Origin: Leisingera coralii
GTDB taxonomy: Bacteria; Pseudomonadota; Alphaproteobacteria; Rhodobacterales; Rhodobacteraceae
Assembly: GCF_049056525.1 (NCBI RefSeq)
Contig: NZ_JBHUPT010000014.1
Location: forward strand, 1-64,000
Direction: 5' to 3'
Length of the DNA: 64,000 nt
Shown here in pieces: positions 36,008 to 45,086 of this stretch (position 1 is its first letter; every line of letters begins with the position of its first letter). The position numbers and the translations under genes are program-made. The notes under the pieces were generated by a model that was not told where the DNA came from, made no database searches, and was given only the letters and a program-made list of their open reading frames with translations.

Positions 36008-38815
36008 ATGACGACCGCCCTGCAGATCACCCGCATTCCCCGCCCCTTTGACCCCGAACTTGGCGCCGAAGCGCGCGCGCTGGTGCCGGCGCTCTCCGGC
36101 GATCTGGCGGATCTGCTGGCCGGGGCCTGCGGCTCCAGCCCCTACCTCAAGGAGCTGACCGCGCGGGAGGCGGACTGGCTGCCGGAGGCGATGCAGGATC
36201 CAGACGCAGCGCTGGAGAACGTGCTGGCGGACTGCCGGGCGCTGGAAGGGACGCAGATTAAGCCGGGCCTTCGCCAGGCCAAGCGGCGGCTGGCGCTGCT
36301 GACCGGGTTGTGCGACCTCAGCGGCGGCTGGAGCCTCGAGCAGGTGACCGGCGCGCTGACGGAGTTCGGCGGGCTAAGCGCGGATGTGGCCATCAAGGCG
36401 GAGATCGCCGCGCTGATCCGGCGCAAGAAGCTGCCGGGGCTGACGGAGGATGATATCGGGACCGCGGGCGGGCTCACCATCCTGGCAATGGGCAAGATGG
36501 GCGCGCATGAGCTCAATTACAGCTCCGATATCGACCTGATCTGCCTGTTCGACGAAACCCGGTTCGACCCGGATGATTTCTACGAGGCGCGCCAGGGCAT
36601 GGTGCGCGCGACCAAGAACATGTGCGCCGCGCTCAGCGACCGCACCGGCGACGGCTATGTGTTCCGCACCGACCTGCGGCTGCGCCCGGACCCGGCGGTG
36701 ACACCCGTTTGCCTGGCCATGGAGGCGGCCGAGCACTACTACGAAAGCCTGGGCCGCACCTGGGAGCGCGCCGCCTATATCAAGGCCCGCGCCTGCGCCG
36801 GCGACATCAAGGCGGGGGAGAAGTTCCTCAGCACCCTGCGCCCCTTCGTCTGGCGGCGGCACCTGGACTTTGCCGCCATCCAGGACGCCCATGACATCCG
36901 CCTCCGCATCCGTGAGAACAAGGGCACCGGCGGTGCCCTCAACGTGCCGGGGCATGACATGAAGCTGGGCCGCGGCGGCATCCGCGAGATCGAGTTCTTC
37001 ACCCAGACCCGGCAGCTGATTGCTGGCGGCCGTGACGAGAGCCTGCGCCTGCGCGGCACCGTCGAAGGGCTGGCGGCGCTGGCGGACAAGGGCTGGGTGC
37101 CGCCGGAGGTGGCAGAGACCCTGACTGGCCATTACCGCGCTCACCGCGAGGTCGAGCACCGCATCCAGATGGTGCACGACGCCCAGACCCACCGGATGCC
37201 GAAATCCGAGGACGGGATCGCCCGGGTGGCTTGCCTGATGGACCGCGACCCGGAGCCGCTGATGGCGGAAATCAAGGAACGACTGGAAGAGGTGCACACG
37301 CTGACCGAGGGGTTCTTTTCCCCCGGCGCCACCCCGCCGCCTGCTGCCTTGGCGGAGGACACGGCAGAGCTCGACGGCGCCGTCATCGCCCGCTGGCCGA
37401 CTTACCCGGCACTTCGCTCCGCCCGCGGTGCGCAGATCTTCGAACGGCTGAAGCCGGAACTGCTGGCCCGTGTTGCCAAAACCGCCAAACCGGCAGAGAC
37501 GCTGCTGGCGCTCGACGGGTTCCTTGCGGGGCTGCCTGCCGGGGTGCAGCTGTTCTCGCTGTTCGGCGCCAATCCGCAGCTGATTGACCTGCTGATCGAC
37601 ATCGCCGGCACCTCCCGCGAGCTGGCCAGCTTCCTGTCCCGCAATTCTGCGGTGTTCGATGCGGTGATCGGCGGCTCCTTCTTCGACCCCTGGCCGGGGG
37701 CGGCCAAACTGCGGGCAGAGCTGGACCGGCGCCTGTCCCTGGAACGCGATTACGAATCCCGCCTCGACGCCACCCGCCGCTGGTGCAAGGAATGGCACTT
37801 CCGCATCGGGGTGCACCACCTGCGCGGGCTGATCGACGGCCGCCAGGCCGGGGCGCAATATGCCGAACTGGCCGAGGTGGTGATCGCCGGGATCACCCCG
37901 GAAGTGGTGGATCAATTCACCCGCAAGCACGGGCCGCCGCCGGGCCGCGGCGCGGCGGTGCTGGCGATGGGCTCGCTCGGGGCCGGGCAGATCCACGCGC
38001 AATCCGACCTCGACATCATCGTGATCTATGATCCCGGCACGGCGGAGATGTCGGAGGGCAAGCGCCCGCTGGCCACGCGCCCCTATTTCGCCCGTCTGAC
38101 CCAGGCCTTTGTCACCGCGCTGTCGGCGCCGATGTCGCAGGGCCGCCTCTATGAGGTCGACATGCGGCTGCGTCCCTCCGGCACCCAGGGGCCGGTGGCG
38201 GTCAGCCTGGCGGGGTTCACCCTCTACCAGCAGAACGAGGCCTGGGTCTGGGAGCATCTGGCGCTGACCCGTGCCCGGGTGGTTGCCGGAGTGGCCAGCC
38301 TTGCCGCGGAAATCGAGGATTTCCGGGCGGGCTTCCTGGCGCAGCCGCGGGAGCGCGCCAAGGTACTGCAGGAGGTGGCGCAGATGCGCGCGCGGCTCGC
38401 CGCCGCCAAGACGCCCGCGGGCGGCTGGGACGTCAAGAACGGCGCCGGGCGGATGATGGACGTGGAGCTGATCTCGCAAGCGGGCGCGCTGACCTCCGGC
38501 TCCGGCGCGCGCGATGTGGCCGCGGGCCTGGCCGGGGCTGTCGCTGCCGGATGGCTGAATGACGCGGATGCAGAATACCTCGGCGCCAGTTACCGTCTAT
38601 TCTGGTCCGTGCAATGCGCAGCGCGGCTGCTCTCCGGCAAGGCCATCGAGTCCGATGCCATCGGCGAGGGCGGGGCGCAGTTTCTCTGCCGCACCACCGG
38701 CTACGCCCGGCTGGACGCGCTGGAGCAGGAACTGCAGGCCCGCTACACACGCTGCGCTGCGATCATAGCGGAAGCCTTGCAAGGGGAAGGGGCGGATGAA
38801 GAAGGGCAGCACTGA
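36008..38815 (+). CDS. glnE: Glutamine synthetase adenylyltransferase/deadenylase
   Basis: 935-residue bifunctional enzyme that adds AMP to, or removes it from, glutamine synthetase in response to PII. Two nucleotidyltransferase halves are visible. The deadenylylase domain has NYSSDIDLICLFDE near residue 175; the adenylylase domain has AQSDLDIIVIYDP near 665. Each half is followed by a helical GlnD PII-uridylyltransferase-type domain. Length is close to the Escherichia coli enzyme. GGGAG precedes the ATG very closely. A small gene overlaps its end by 20 bases. Confidence 0.96.
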   Translation: MTTALQITRIPRPFDPELGAEARALVPALSGDLADLLAGACGSSPYLKELTAREADWLPEAMQDPDAALENVLADCRALEGTQIKPGLRQAKRRLALLTGLCDLSGGWSLEQVTGALTEFGGLSADVAIKAEIAALIRRKKLPGLTEDDIGTAGGLTILAMGKMGAHELNYSSDIDLICLFDETRFDPDDFYEARQGMVRATKNMCAALSDRTGDGYVFRTDLRLRPDPAVTPVCLAMEAAEHYYESLGRTWERAAYIKARACAGDIKAGEKFLSTLRPFVWRRHLDFAAIQDAHDIRLRIRENKGTGGALNVPGHDMKLGRGGIREIEFFTQTRQLIAGGRDESLRLRGTVEGLAALADKGWVPPEVAETLTGHYRAHREVEHRIQMVHDAQTHRMPKSEDGIARVACLMDRDPEPLMAEIKERLEEVHTLTEGFFSPGATPPPAALAEDTAELDGAVIARWPTYPALRSARGAQIFERLKPELLARVAKTAKPAETLLALDGFLAGLPAGVQLFSLFGANPQLIDLLIDIAGTSRELASFLSRNSAVFDAVIGGSFFDPWPGAAKLRAELDRRLSLERDYESRLDATRRWCKEWHFRIGVHHLRGLIDGRQAGAQYAELAEVVIAGITPEVVDQFTRKHGPPPGRGAAVLAMGSLGAGQIHAQSDLDIIVIYDPGTAEMSEGKRPLATRPYFARLTQAFVTALSAPMSQGRLYEVDMRLRPSGTQGPVAVSLAGFTLYQQNEAWVWEHLALTRARVVAGVASLAAEIEDFRAGFLAQPRERAKVLQEVAQMRARLAAAKTPAGGWDVKNGAGRMMDVELISQAGALTSGSGARDVAAGLAGAVAAGWLNDADAEYLGASYRLFWSVQCAARLLSGKAIESDAIGEGGAQFLCRTTGYARLDALEQELQARYTRCAAIIAEALQGEGADEEGQH

Positions 38816-39068
38816 ACAGGACCCGCGCGGTCTGATCTACGAATCCTACCGGATCGACGGCATCACCGATGCGCAATGCCGCAGCATTTTCTTTGACTGG
38901 GCGCTGGGCATGGACGCCGCCCGCGACAGCCGCGCCGACATCCAGGTGCTGCTGGAGCTCTATGGCAATGATCAGCCGGATCACCCGATGACGGCCGTGC
39001 TGCGCGACGGTTTGGCGGGCGCGGAGAAGCCGCGGCGCCGCGGCGGCTGGCGCTCCCGCGCACGGTGA
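38796..39068 (+). CDS. Small conserved protein coupled to glnE
   Basis: 90-residue protein (MKKGSTEQDPRGLIYESYRI at the start) that overlaps the glnE 3' end by 20 bases in another frame, with GGGAAGGGG just before its ATG. The sequence is acidic and helical (ARDSRADIQVLLELYGND), with a basic Arg-rich tail. I know it only as a conserved companion in Rhodobacteraceae, with no assigned function. The overlap points to translational coupling and perhaps a link to GlnE. Confidence 0.75.
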   Translation: MKKGSTEQDPRGLIYESYRIDGITDAQCRSIFFDWALGMDAARDSRADIQVLLELYGNDQPDHPMTAVLRDGLAGAEKPRRRGGWRSRAR

Positions 39069-39239
39069 CCGCTGGGGCCCCGATGGCCGGGAGATGTTAC
39101 CCGGCCGTCAACATTCGTTAATTTTTCGCTAAATTGGACTTAATTTGTCCCAATTCCGCCCCGATTGACCCGCACCCTGCCATTGACCCCGCTTGCTGGA
39201 CCCTCACCCGGCGGCGGACCACTGGTAAGGAGCAGAGCC

Positions 39240-39908
39240 ATGAACATCGTCCGCAGCCTCGCATTCGCCTCTCTCGGGCTGATGGTTTCCGCCTGCGCAT
39301 CGGTCGACATGCCCTCGCGCAACTTGCCGTTCGAACCAGCCCCCGACGCGGCAGTCAGCGTCCCCGACGGCTATGAACCGCTGCCGCAGGTTGATCCGCT
39401 GCCGGCCCTGCGGGTAAGCCGCGTCACCGTCGAGGTGCCGCGCAGTCTGACAGTGTCGGAGGCCAACAGCTATTTGCCCAAGGGCGACATCGTCTGGCGC
39501 GAGGATCCGTTTGGCGACCGCCATGCCCAGGTGCAGGCCATTGTGCAAAGCGCGATGGAAGCCGGCAGCCGCGGGCTGGAAGGCCCGATCGGCGCCAATC
39601 TGCATGTCGAGGTGCTGCGCTTCCACGCCTTGACGCAAAAAGCCCGCTATACCACCGGCGGCATCCACGCCATCACCTTCAAGATTCAGCTGACTGATCC
39701 GGTCACCGGCGCGCTGCTGCGTCCGGAAAAGACTGTCGAGGCGGACCTCAAGGCCTTTGGCGGCGCCCGCGCCCTGGAAGCAATGTCGCGCGGCCAGACC
39801 CAGAAGGTGCGCATCACCGGCCACCTGGCCAATGTGATCCGGCAGGAACTGACCAGGCCCGGCAGCTACCGGAATGCGCGCCTCGGCCTGCTGCAGGCAC
39901 TGCAGTAG
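39240..39908 (+). CDS. Predicted lipoprotein (DUF6778-like)
   Basis: 222-residue exported protein. The signal peptide ends in the lipobox MVSAC (lipidated cysteine at about residue 19). The body has the repeated pattern RVTVEVPRSLTVSEANSYLP and WREDPFGDRHAQVQAIVQ, typical of an uncharacterised Rhodobacteraceae lipoprotein family that I believe is DUF6778. AAGGAG lies six bases before the ATG. No enzymatic motif. A terminator follows. Confidence 0.75.
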   Translation: MNIVRSLAFASLGLMVSACASVDMPSRNLPFEPAPDAAVSVPDGYEPLPQVDPLPALRVSRVTVEVPRSLTVSEANSYLPKGDIVWREDPFGDRHAQVQAIVQSAMEAGSRGLEGPIGANLHVEVLRFHALTQKARYTTGGIHAITFKIQLTDPVTGALLRPEKTVEADLKAFGGARALEAMSRGQTQKVRITGHLANVIRQELTRPGSYRNARLGLLQALQ

Positions 39909-39940
39909 AACCGGCGCGCAGGAATGGAAGTTCTGCCGGG

Positions 39941-39963
39941 AGGGGCCAAGCGGCCCCTTTTCC
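39941..39963 (+). terminator. Terminator of the lipoprotein gene
   Basis: AGGGGCC (39941-39947), loop AAGC, GGCCCCT (39952-39958), then TTTCC. It lies just before the methyltransferase start. Confidence 0.65.
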
Positions 39964-39992
39964 TGTTCGGGGCTAAAGGATATGAGGGGGCC

Positions 39993-41207
39993 ATGACAGC
40001 CTCCCCCGATGCGCCGCAGCGCCCCCGCGTGAAAATGAAGCCCAAGTCCAACGCCCGCGCCATCCGGCACGGGTTTCCCTGGGTTTATGCCAACGAACTG
40101 GTCACCGACCGGCGCACCCGCAAGCTGGCGCCCGGCGCCCTGGCAGTGCTGGAGGATGAGGCGCAGCGCCCGCTGGGGCTGGTCTCGGTGAACCCGGAGA
40201 GCAAGATCATCGCCCGGATCCTCGACCGCGATCCGGAGGCGGTGATCGATCAGGCCTGGTTCGCCGCCCGCCTGTCCCGCGCGCAGGAGATGCGTGAACG
40301 TCTGTATGACGCCCCCTTCTACCGGCTGGTGCATGCCGAATCCGACGGGCTGCCCGGCGTGGTGATCGACCGCTTTGGTGCGGCTTGCGTGGTCCAGCCC
40401 AACGCCGCCTGGGCCGAGGCGCATCTGGACATGCTCACCGCCGCGCTGGCGGAGGTGACCGGCGCCGAGGTGATCCTGAAAAACGCCTCCGGCCGCACCC
40501 GCGGCCTCGAAGGGCTCGACGATCAGAACCAGACCCTGCTGGGTGAGGCCCCCAGCGCGCCGGTACCGGTCCTGATGAACGGCGCCACCTACATGGCTGA
40601 CCTCACTGGCGGCCAGAAAACCGGCCTGTTCTACGACCAGCGCGAAAACCACGCCTTTGCCGCGCGCCTTACCGCGCCCGGCGCCAAGGTGCTGGACGTG
40701 TTCTCCCATGTCGGCGGCTTTGGCCTGGCGATGCTGGCAGGCGGGGCAGGGCACGCCACCTGCGTCGACGGCTCCGCCGCCGCGCTGGAGCTGGCCGCGC
40801 AAGGCGCCGCAGCCAGCGGCCACCAGGACAAGTTCACCGCCCGCCAGGGCGACGCCTTTGACGTGCTGACCGCGCTTGGCGAAGAAGGCGAGAGCTTTGA
40901 CGTGGTGATCTGCGACCCGCCCGCCTTTGCCCCATCGAAACAGGCGCTCGAGGCGGGCCTGAGGGCCTATGAACGCGTTGCCAAACTGGCAGCCCCCTTG
41001 GTGAAACCCGGCGGCTACCTGGGCCTCTGCTCCTGCTCGCACGCCGCAGACCTTGCCAAGTTCCGCAACGCCTCGGCCCGCGGCATCGGCAAGGCGGGCC
41101 GCAGGTCTGCGCTGATCCACACCGGCTACGCCGGCCCCGATCATCCGCAGCTGCCGCAGCTGGCCGAAAGCGGCTACCTGAAGGCCGTGTTCTTCCGGCT
41201 GGACTGA
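39993..41207 (+). CDS. RlmI-like class I SAM-dependent rRNA methyltransferase
   Basis: 404-residue protein. An N-terminal PUA domain (about 8-80, RAIRHGFPWVYANELV) is followed by an EEHEE-like segment and a Rossmann methyltransferase domain with FYDQRENHAFAARL, the SAM loop VLDVFSHVGGFGLAML and the motif VICDPPAFAPSK. This matches RlmI, which makes 5-methylcytosine in 23S rRNA; the exact target is inferred. GAGGGGG precedes the ATG. The PIN protein gene follows five bases after its stop. Confidence 0.9.
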   Translation: MTASPDAPQRPRVKMKPKSNARAIRHGFPWVYANELVTDRRTRKLAPGALAVLEDEAQRPLGLVSVNPESKIIARILDRDPEAVIDQAWFAARLSRAQEMRERLYDAPFYRLVHAESDGLPGVVIDRFGAACVVQPNAAWAEAHLDMLTAALAEVTGAEVILKNASGRTRGLEGLDDQNQTLLGEAPSAPVPVLMNGATYMADLTGGQKTGLFYDQRENHAFAARLTAPGAKVLDVFSHVGGFGLAMLAGGAGHATCVDGSAAALELAAQGAAASGHQDKFTARQGDAFDVLTALGEEGESFDVVICDPPAFAPSKQALEAGLRAYERVAKLAAPLVKPGGYLGLCSCSHAADLAKFRNASARGIGKAGRRSALIHTGYAGPDHPQLPQLAESGYLKAVFFRLD

Positions 41208-41212
41208 ACCCG

Positions 41213-41761
41213 GTGAAGCTGCTCCTCGACACCTGTGTTCTGTATCCGACGGTGATGCGGGAGATGCTGCTGGGTGCGGCCGGGCTGGGCTATTTCACCC
41301 CGCTCTGGTCCGCCCGCATCCTTGGCGAATGGGAACGCGCAGCGCTGAAACTCGGCCCCGAAGGCGCGGCACAGGCCAAGGCGGAAATCGCCCTGCTCCG
41401 CGCCCGCTGGCCCAAGGCCGAGGTCGCCCCTGCCCCGGGCACAGAGGCGCGCCTCTGGCTGCCCGACAGTGCCGACACCCATGTGCTGGCCGCCGCCATT
41501 GCAGGCCATGCCGATGCCGTCGTGACAGTGAACAACAAGGACTTTCCCCGCCACACCCTAGCGGAGGAGGGGCTGGAGCGCCTCGGCCCGGATGAATTGC
41601 TCTACCGTTTCTGGCTGCAGGACAGCACGGGCATGGAAGCGCTGGGGGATGAGGTTCTGGCCGAGGCCAACCGCCTGTCGGGCGGCAGCTGGGAAATGCG
41701 TCCGCTGCTCAAGAAAGCCCGCTTGCCGCGGCTCGCCAAGGCCCTCTCTTCTTCTTTGTGA
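41213..41761 (+). CDS. PIN domain protein, putative RNase
   Basis: 182-residue protein with a PIN nuclease fold. The acidic residues are in LLLDTCVLYP (D6), the central GEWERAAL region, SADTHVLAAAI and TVNNKDFP. It resembles VapC-type toxins but sits directly behind the methyltransferase gene. No antitoxin-sized partner is present, so it may be a housekeeping RNase of the roseobacter type. Start is GTG. Metal-dependent RNA cleavage is the family expectation. Confidence 0.82.
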   Translation: MKLLLDTCVLYPTVMREMLLGAAGLGYFTPLWSARILGEWERAALKLGPEGAAQAKAEIALLRARWPKAEVAPAPGTEARLWLPDSADTHVLAAAIAGHADAVVTVNNKDFPRHTLAEEGLERLGPDELLYRFWLQDSTGMEALGDEVLAEANRLSGGSWEMRPLLKKARLPRLAKALSSSL

Positions 41762-41777
41762 AAATACTCCGGGGAGT

Positions 41778-41797
41778 TTGAGGGGCCGGCCCCTCAA
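41778..41797. terminator. 20-bp perfect palindrome between convergent genes
   Basis: TTGAGGGGCC (41778-41787) followed by its exact inverse GGCCCCTCAA (41788-41797). Symmetric, so it could end transcripts from both sides, but it lacks a U-run. Confidence 0.5.
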
Positions 41798-41816
41798 TCC
41801 CGCCTTTGCCCCAGAC

Positions 41817-42503
41817 TCAGCCCTTGGCCCATTTCGCTTCAAGCCGCTCCAGCGCCGCGATCCGCTCATCGGTCTTGGGATGGCTCATCAGCCAGGCAGG
41901 CGCCATGCCGGCGCGCTGCTGGGTCAGTTCCTCGAGTTTGGCAAACAGGCTTTTCTGCGGTGCCAGCCCGATCCCTGCCTTGGTCAGCAGCGCCGCGGCA
42001 TACTCATCCGCCTCATACTCGTCGCCGCGCGACAGCCGTGCCGCCAGCAGCGAAGTCAGCACCCCGGCAATCCACGGGCCGATAAAGGGGATGTAGCGGC
42101 CCAGGATCAGCATCAGCGCCGTGCGCAGCGCATTCTGGCCGGAGAAATCGATCATCCGCTTGCGGGCATGCCCCAGCGCCACATGGCCCAGCTCATGGGC
42201 AATGACCGAGGCCATTTCCTCGGCGCTTACCTCGCCATTCTGGTATTTGCGGTAAAACCCGCGGGTGATGAAGATCCGCCCGTCCGGCGCCGCCAGCCCG
42301 TTGACCGGGTCGACCTCGTAGATATGCACCGGGATGCGGGCGATGTTCAGTGCCGCCGCCAGCCGGTCGGTCAGCCGCTTCAGCCGCGGGTCTGCCAGCT
42401 CGGTAGAGCGCTGGTCCAGCTCGCGGTTGGTGCGCCAGACGGAAATCCGGTACATCACAAGGCCATAGAGCACGGCCAGCAGGATTGGAATGAGACGCAG
42501 CAT
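41817..42503 (-). CDS. M48 family metalloprotease (HtpX-like)
   Basis: 228-residue membrane-anchored protease. An N-terminal span (about 3-18) precedes the zinc motif HELGH in MASVIAHELGHVALGHARKR, with the third ligand in DEYEADEYAAALL. It probably takes part in membrane or periplasmic protein quality control. Shorter than HtpX (about 290) because the second pair of spans is reduced to one hydrophobic stretch near GRYIPFIGPWIAGVL. Divergent from thrE. Confidence 0.9.
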   Translation of the reverse strand: MLRLIPILLAVLYGLVMYRISVWRTNRELDQRSTELADPRLKRLTDRLAAALNIARIPVHIYEVDPVNGLAAPDGRIFITRGFYRKYQNGEVSAEEMASVIAHELGHVALGHARKRMIDFSGQNALRTALMLILGRYIPFIGPWIAGVLTSLLAARLSRGDEYEADEYAAALLTKAGIGLAPQKSLFAKLEELTQQRAGMAPAWLMSHPKTDERIAALERLEAKWAKG

Positions 42504-42664
42504 GCTTCAGATATGGGCCGAAACCGCGCCGCCAGCAAGAGGCAGCAGCCGGGAAGCCTTGCACCCAGCGCAGGCCGCCATGCAAAATCCTCACTCGCAG
42601 CCGCGCGCCGCATCCATTAAGGGGGCTGGACTCCAAGACACCACAGAACAACGGCTTCCGGCAC

Positions 42665-43837
42665 ATGGCACCGCTCTCACAGCTCCGCAATATCGCCGAC
42701 ACCGGCGAGACCCTGCACCGCAGCGGCTGCGCGCCCTACAAGATCGAGAAATACTTGCAGTTCTATGCCAGGAAGCAAGGCATCAACGTGATCGTGCAGG
42801 CCACGCCCACCTCGATCTCCTGCCAGTTCCCGGACGAGGACAACCAGTTCATCATCCGCCGCCTGGAGCCTGCCCAGATCAACCTCAGCCTGCTGGCGCG
42901 CACCATCATCCGCATCAACGCGGTGGAGGACCCGGGGATCGAGGAGCCGGGCCGCTATCCCGGCTGGCTGATCATGCTGGCCAATATCGCCATTCCGCCC
43001 GCCTTCCTGACCCTCATCGGCAGCGCGCTGACGACGATTGCGCTGTCGGCAGTGCTGGGCTTCCTGGTCTGGCTCTGCCAGCTGTTCTGCCGCGGCGACC
43101 GGGTGATCCTGGTCGAATTCCTGTCGGCGCTGGTTGCGGGGCTGGCGGTCTCGCTGGTCAGCAGCATGGGGGTGGAGGTGCCGGTCTGGGGCACCTGCAT
43201 CGCCGCCATCGTGCTGTTCGTGCCGGGGCTGTCTATTGCCAACTCGCTGGAATGCCTTGCCTTTAACGATGTGATTTCCGGCTCCAGCCTGTTTGCCCAG
43301 TCGATCTTCGTGCTGATGAAACTGTTCATCGGCATCTACATCGGCGTCAGCATCGGTGCGGCGCTGTGGGGGGCAACGCCGCAGGTGGAGAACGTGAACG
43401 GCGTCTTGTGGTGGATGCCCTACCTGGCGCTGCCCGCACTGTCATTCTCGATCGGCGTGATCTTCAATGCGCGCATGGTGGACATCCTGCGGGCGCTGCC
43501 GGTCACCGTGCTGGGCATGTGGGGGCCGCTCTACCTCGGCTTTGGCGGCGGCTGGATCGTCGGCACCTGGGTCACCGCCATGTGCATCACCCTTTACGGC
43601 ACCTGGCTGGCCAAGACGCTGAACCTCACCGGCGCCATCTACATCGTGCAGGGCATCCTGATCCTGGTCCCCGGCAGCCGGGTGCTGATGAGCGCGACGC
43701 AGTCGCTGTTCAATGAAACCCTGATGGCAGACGCCAGCATCGGCCTGTCGGCACTGCTGATGTTCTCGGCCATCGTGGCGGGGCAGGTGACGGCGCTGGC
43801 GCTGTATGCGCAGAAGAACCGCAACCTCGCCAGCTAG
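42665..43837 (+). CDS. thrE: Threonine/serine exporter family protein
   Basis: 390-residue transporter in which the ThrE_1 (DUF1212) and ThrE_2 (DUF3815) parts are fused. The N-terminal soluble segment has GETLHRSGCAPYKIEKYLQ. About ten membrane spans follow, including the conserved FVPGLSIANSLECLAFND and LILVPGSRVLMS turns. It should export threonine and serine by proton exchange, as shown for ThrE of Corynebacterium. The ATG lacks a clear ribosome site. A long hairpin separates it from the converging min operon. Confidence 0.9.
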   Translation: MAPLSQLRNIADTGETLHRSGCAPYKIEKYLQFYARKQGINVIVQATPTSISCQFPDEDNQFIIRRLEPAQINLSLLARTIIRINAVEDPGIEEPGRYPGWLIMLANIAIPPAFLTLIGSALTTIALSAVLGFLVWLCQLFCRGDRVILVEFLSALVAGLAVSLVSSMGVEVPVWGTCIAAIVLFVPGLSIANSLECLAFNDVISGSSLFAQSIFVLMKLFIGIYIGVSIGAALWGATPQVENVNGVLWWMPYLALPALSFSIGVIFNARMVDILRALPVTVLGMWGPLYLGFGGGWIVGTWVTAMCITLYGTWLAKTLNLTGAIYIVQGILILVPGSRVLMSATQSLFNETLMADASIGLSALLMFSAIVAGQVTALALYAQKNRNLAS

Positions 43838-43862
43838 CGCCGGCATCCTCAGCCGGGGGAAG

Positions 43863-43916
43863 TGGCGGTCAGGCTTTGGGCTGCACAACGGAAAACAGCC
43901 CGCAGCCTGACCGCCA
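43863..43916. terminator. Long bidirectional hairpin between thrE and minE
   Basis: TGGCGGTCAGGCT (43863-43875) pairs perfectly with AGCCTGACCGCCA (43904-43916). An inner stem GGGCTG (43878-43883)/CAGCCC (43896-43901) continues it. Lies between convergent operons. Confidence 0.75.
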
Positions 43917-43934
43917 GCCCCTAGGGCCCCGGCC

Positions 43935-44198
43935 CTAGTTCACTCCCAGTTTTCCCGGGAATTCGATGTTGATCTCAAGGCTGGACAGCTCGTCGCCGCG
44001 CTCCATGCGGATGTCGATCGCCTCGTCGCCGATCTGCATGTGGCGGCGGATCACCTCCAGGATGTCGCGCTGCAACTGCGGCAGGCAATCGGGGCGGGAG
44101 CCGCCGCTGCCGCTGCGTTCATGCGCCAGCAGGATCTGCAGCCGCTCCTTGGCGGTGCGGGCAGAGGCTTTGCGGGGACGGAGGGAAAATCCGAACAT
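43935..44198 (-). CDS. minE: Cell division topological specificity factor MinE
   Basis: 87-residue MinE. The N-terminal membrane-targeting and MinD-activating segment (SARTAKERLQILLAHERSG) is followed by the topological specificity domain (LQRDILEVIRRHMQIGDEAI). It stimulates MinD ATPase and drives pole-to-pole oscillation. Two bases separate it from minD. Last gene of minCDE. Confidence 0.95.
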   Translation of the reverse strand: MFGFSLRPRKASARTAKERLQILLAHERSGSGGSRPDCLPQLQRDILEVIRRHMQIGDEAIDIRMERGDELSSLEINIEFPGKLGVN

Positions 44199-44200
44199 GC

Positions 44201-45049
44201 TCAGGCCGTCCGTCCGAACAGGCGCTGCAGCAGGCCCGGACGCCGGTCCGCGGCAATCCGCATCTCGATCTGCTCGCCGATCAGCCGGCCCACCGCGTCT
44301 TCATAGGCGGTCCCGGCAGCCGAGGGCTCGTCCAGCACCACCGGCACGCCGAGGTTGGAGGCCCGCAGCACCGCCGTGCTTTCCGGGATGATGCCCAGCA
44401 GCGGCACCGCCAGGATTTCCAGCACATCCTCTACCGGCATCATTTCGCCGCTGTCGATCCGCGCCTTGTCGTGGCGGGTGATCAGCACCTGCGCCTTGAC
44501 CGGCTCGGCGCCTTCCTTGCCGGCACGTTCGGTGATGCTGTTCAAGAGCCCCAGCACCCGGTCGCTGTCGCGCACCGAGGACACCTCGGGGTTGGTCACC
44601 ACAATCGCCTCATCGGCAAAATACATCGCCATCTGCGCGCCGCGCTCGATGCCCGCCGGGCTGTCGCAGATGATGTAATCGAACTCCTGCCGCAGCTCCT
44701 GCAGCACCTTCTCGACACCTTCCCGGGTCAGCGCGTCCTTGTCGCGGGTCTGCGAAGTCGGCAGCACCGACAGCGTGTCCAGCCGCCGGTCGCGGATCAG
44801 CGCCTGCTTCAGCTTGGCATCGCCCTGGATCACGTTGATGAAGTCGAACACCACCCGGCGCTCGCAGCCCATGATCATGTCCAGGTTGCGAAGCCCCACG
44901 TCGAAATCGATCACCACCGTCTTGTGGCCGCGCCGGGCCAGCTCGGCGCCTACTGCCGCCGAAGTTGTGGTCTTGCCGACGCCGCCCTTGCCCGAGGTGA
45001 CCACGATCACCCGGCCCAGCGGCGCTTCCAGTTTCAGGTCCTTGGTCAT
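44201..45049 (-). CDS. minD: Septum site-determining ATPase MinD
   Basis: 282-residue deviant-Walker ATPase. It has GKGGVGKTT (signature lysine K21), the segment DFDVGLRNLDMIMG, and a C-terminal amphipathic helix ending LLQRLFGRTA for membrane binding. It recruits MinC to block polar division. The N-terminus is about ten residues longer than the Escherichia coli protein; GAGGCAGGACA before the ATG supports this start. Middle gene of the operon, 37 bases after minC. Confidence 0.96.
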   Translation of the reverse strand: MTKDLKLEAPLGRVIVVTSGKGGVGKTTTSAAVGAELARRGHKTVVIDFDVGLRNLDMIMGCERRVVFDFINVIQGDAKLKQALIRDRRLDTLSVLPTSQTRDKDALTREGVEKVLQELRQEFDYIICDSPAGIERGAQMAMYFADEAIVVTNPEVSSVRDSDRVLGLLNSITERAGKEGAEPVKAQVLITRHDKARIDSGEMMPVEDVLEILAVPLLGIIPESTAVLRASNLGVPVVLDEPSAAGTAYEDAVGRLIGEQIEMRIAADRRPGLLQRLFGRTA

Positions 45050-45086
45050 TGTCCTGCCTCTCTCATCCCAGGTTTCATCGCAGCCT

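Noticed and set aside
36374..38479. A 701-codon open frame antisense to glnE
   Set aside because: Same kind of shadow; no recognisable motifs, while the sense strand is unmistakable glnE.
41213..41761. Type II toxin-antitoxin system around the PIN protein
   Set aside because: The upstream neighbour is a full methyltransferase and the downstream one a convergent protease; no antitoxin-sized gene exists.
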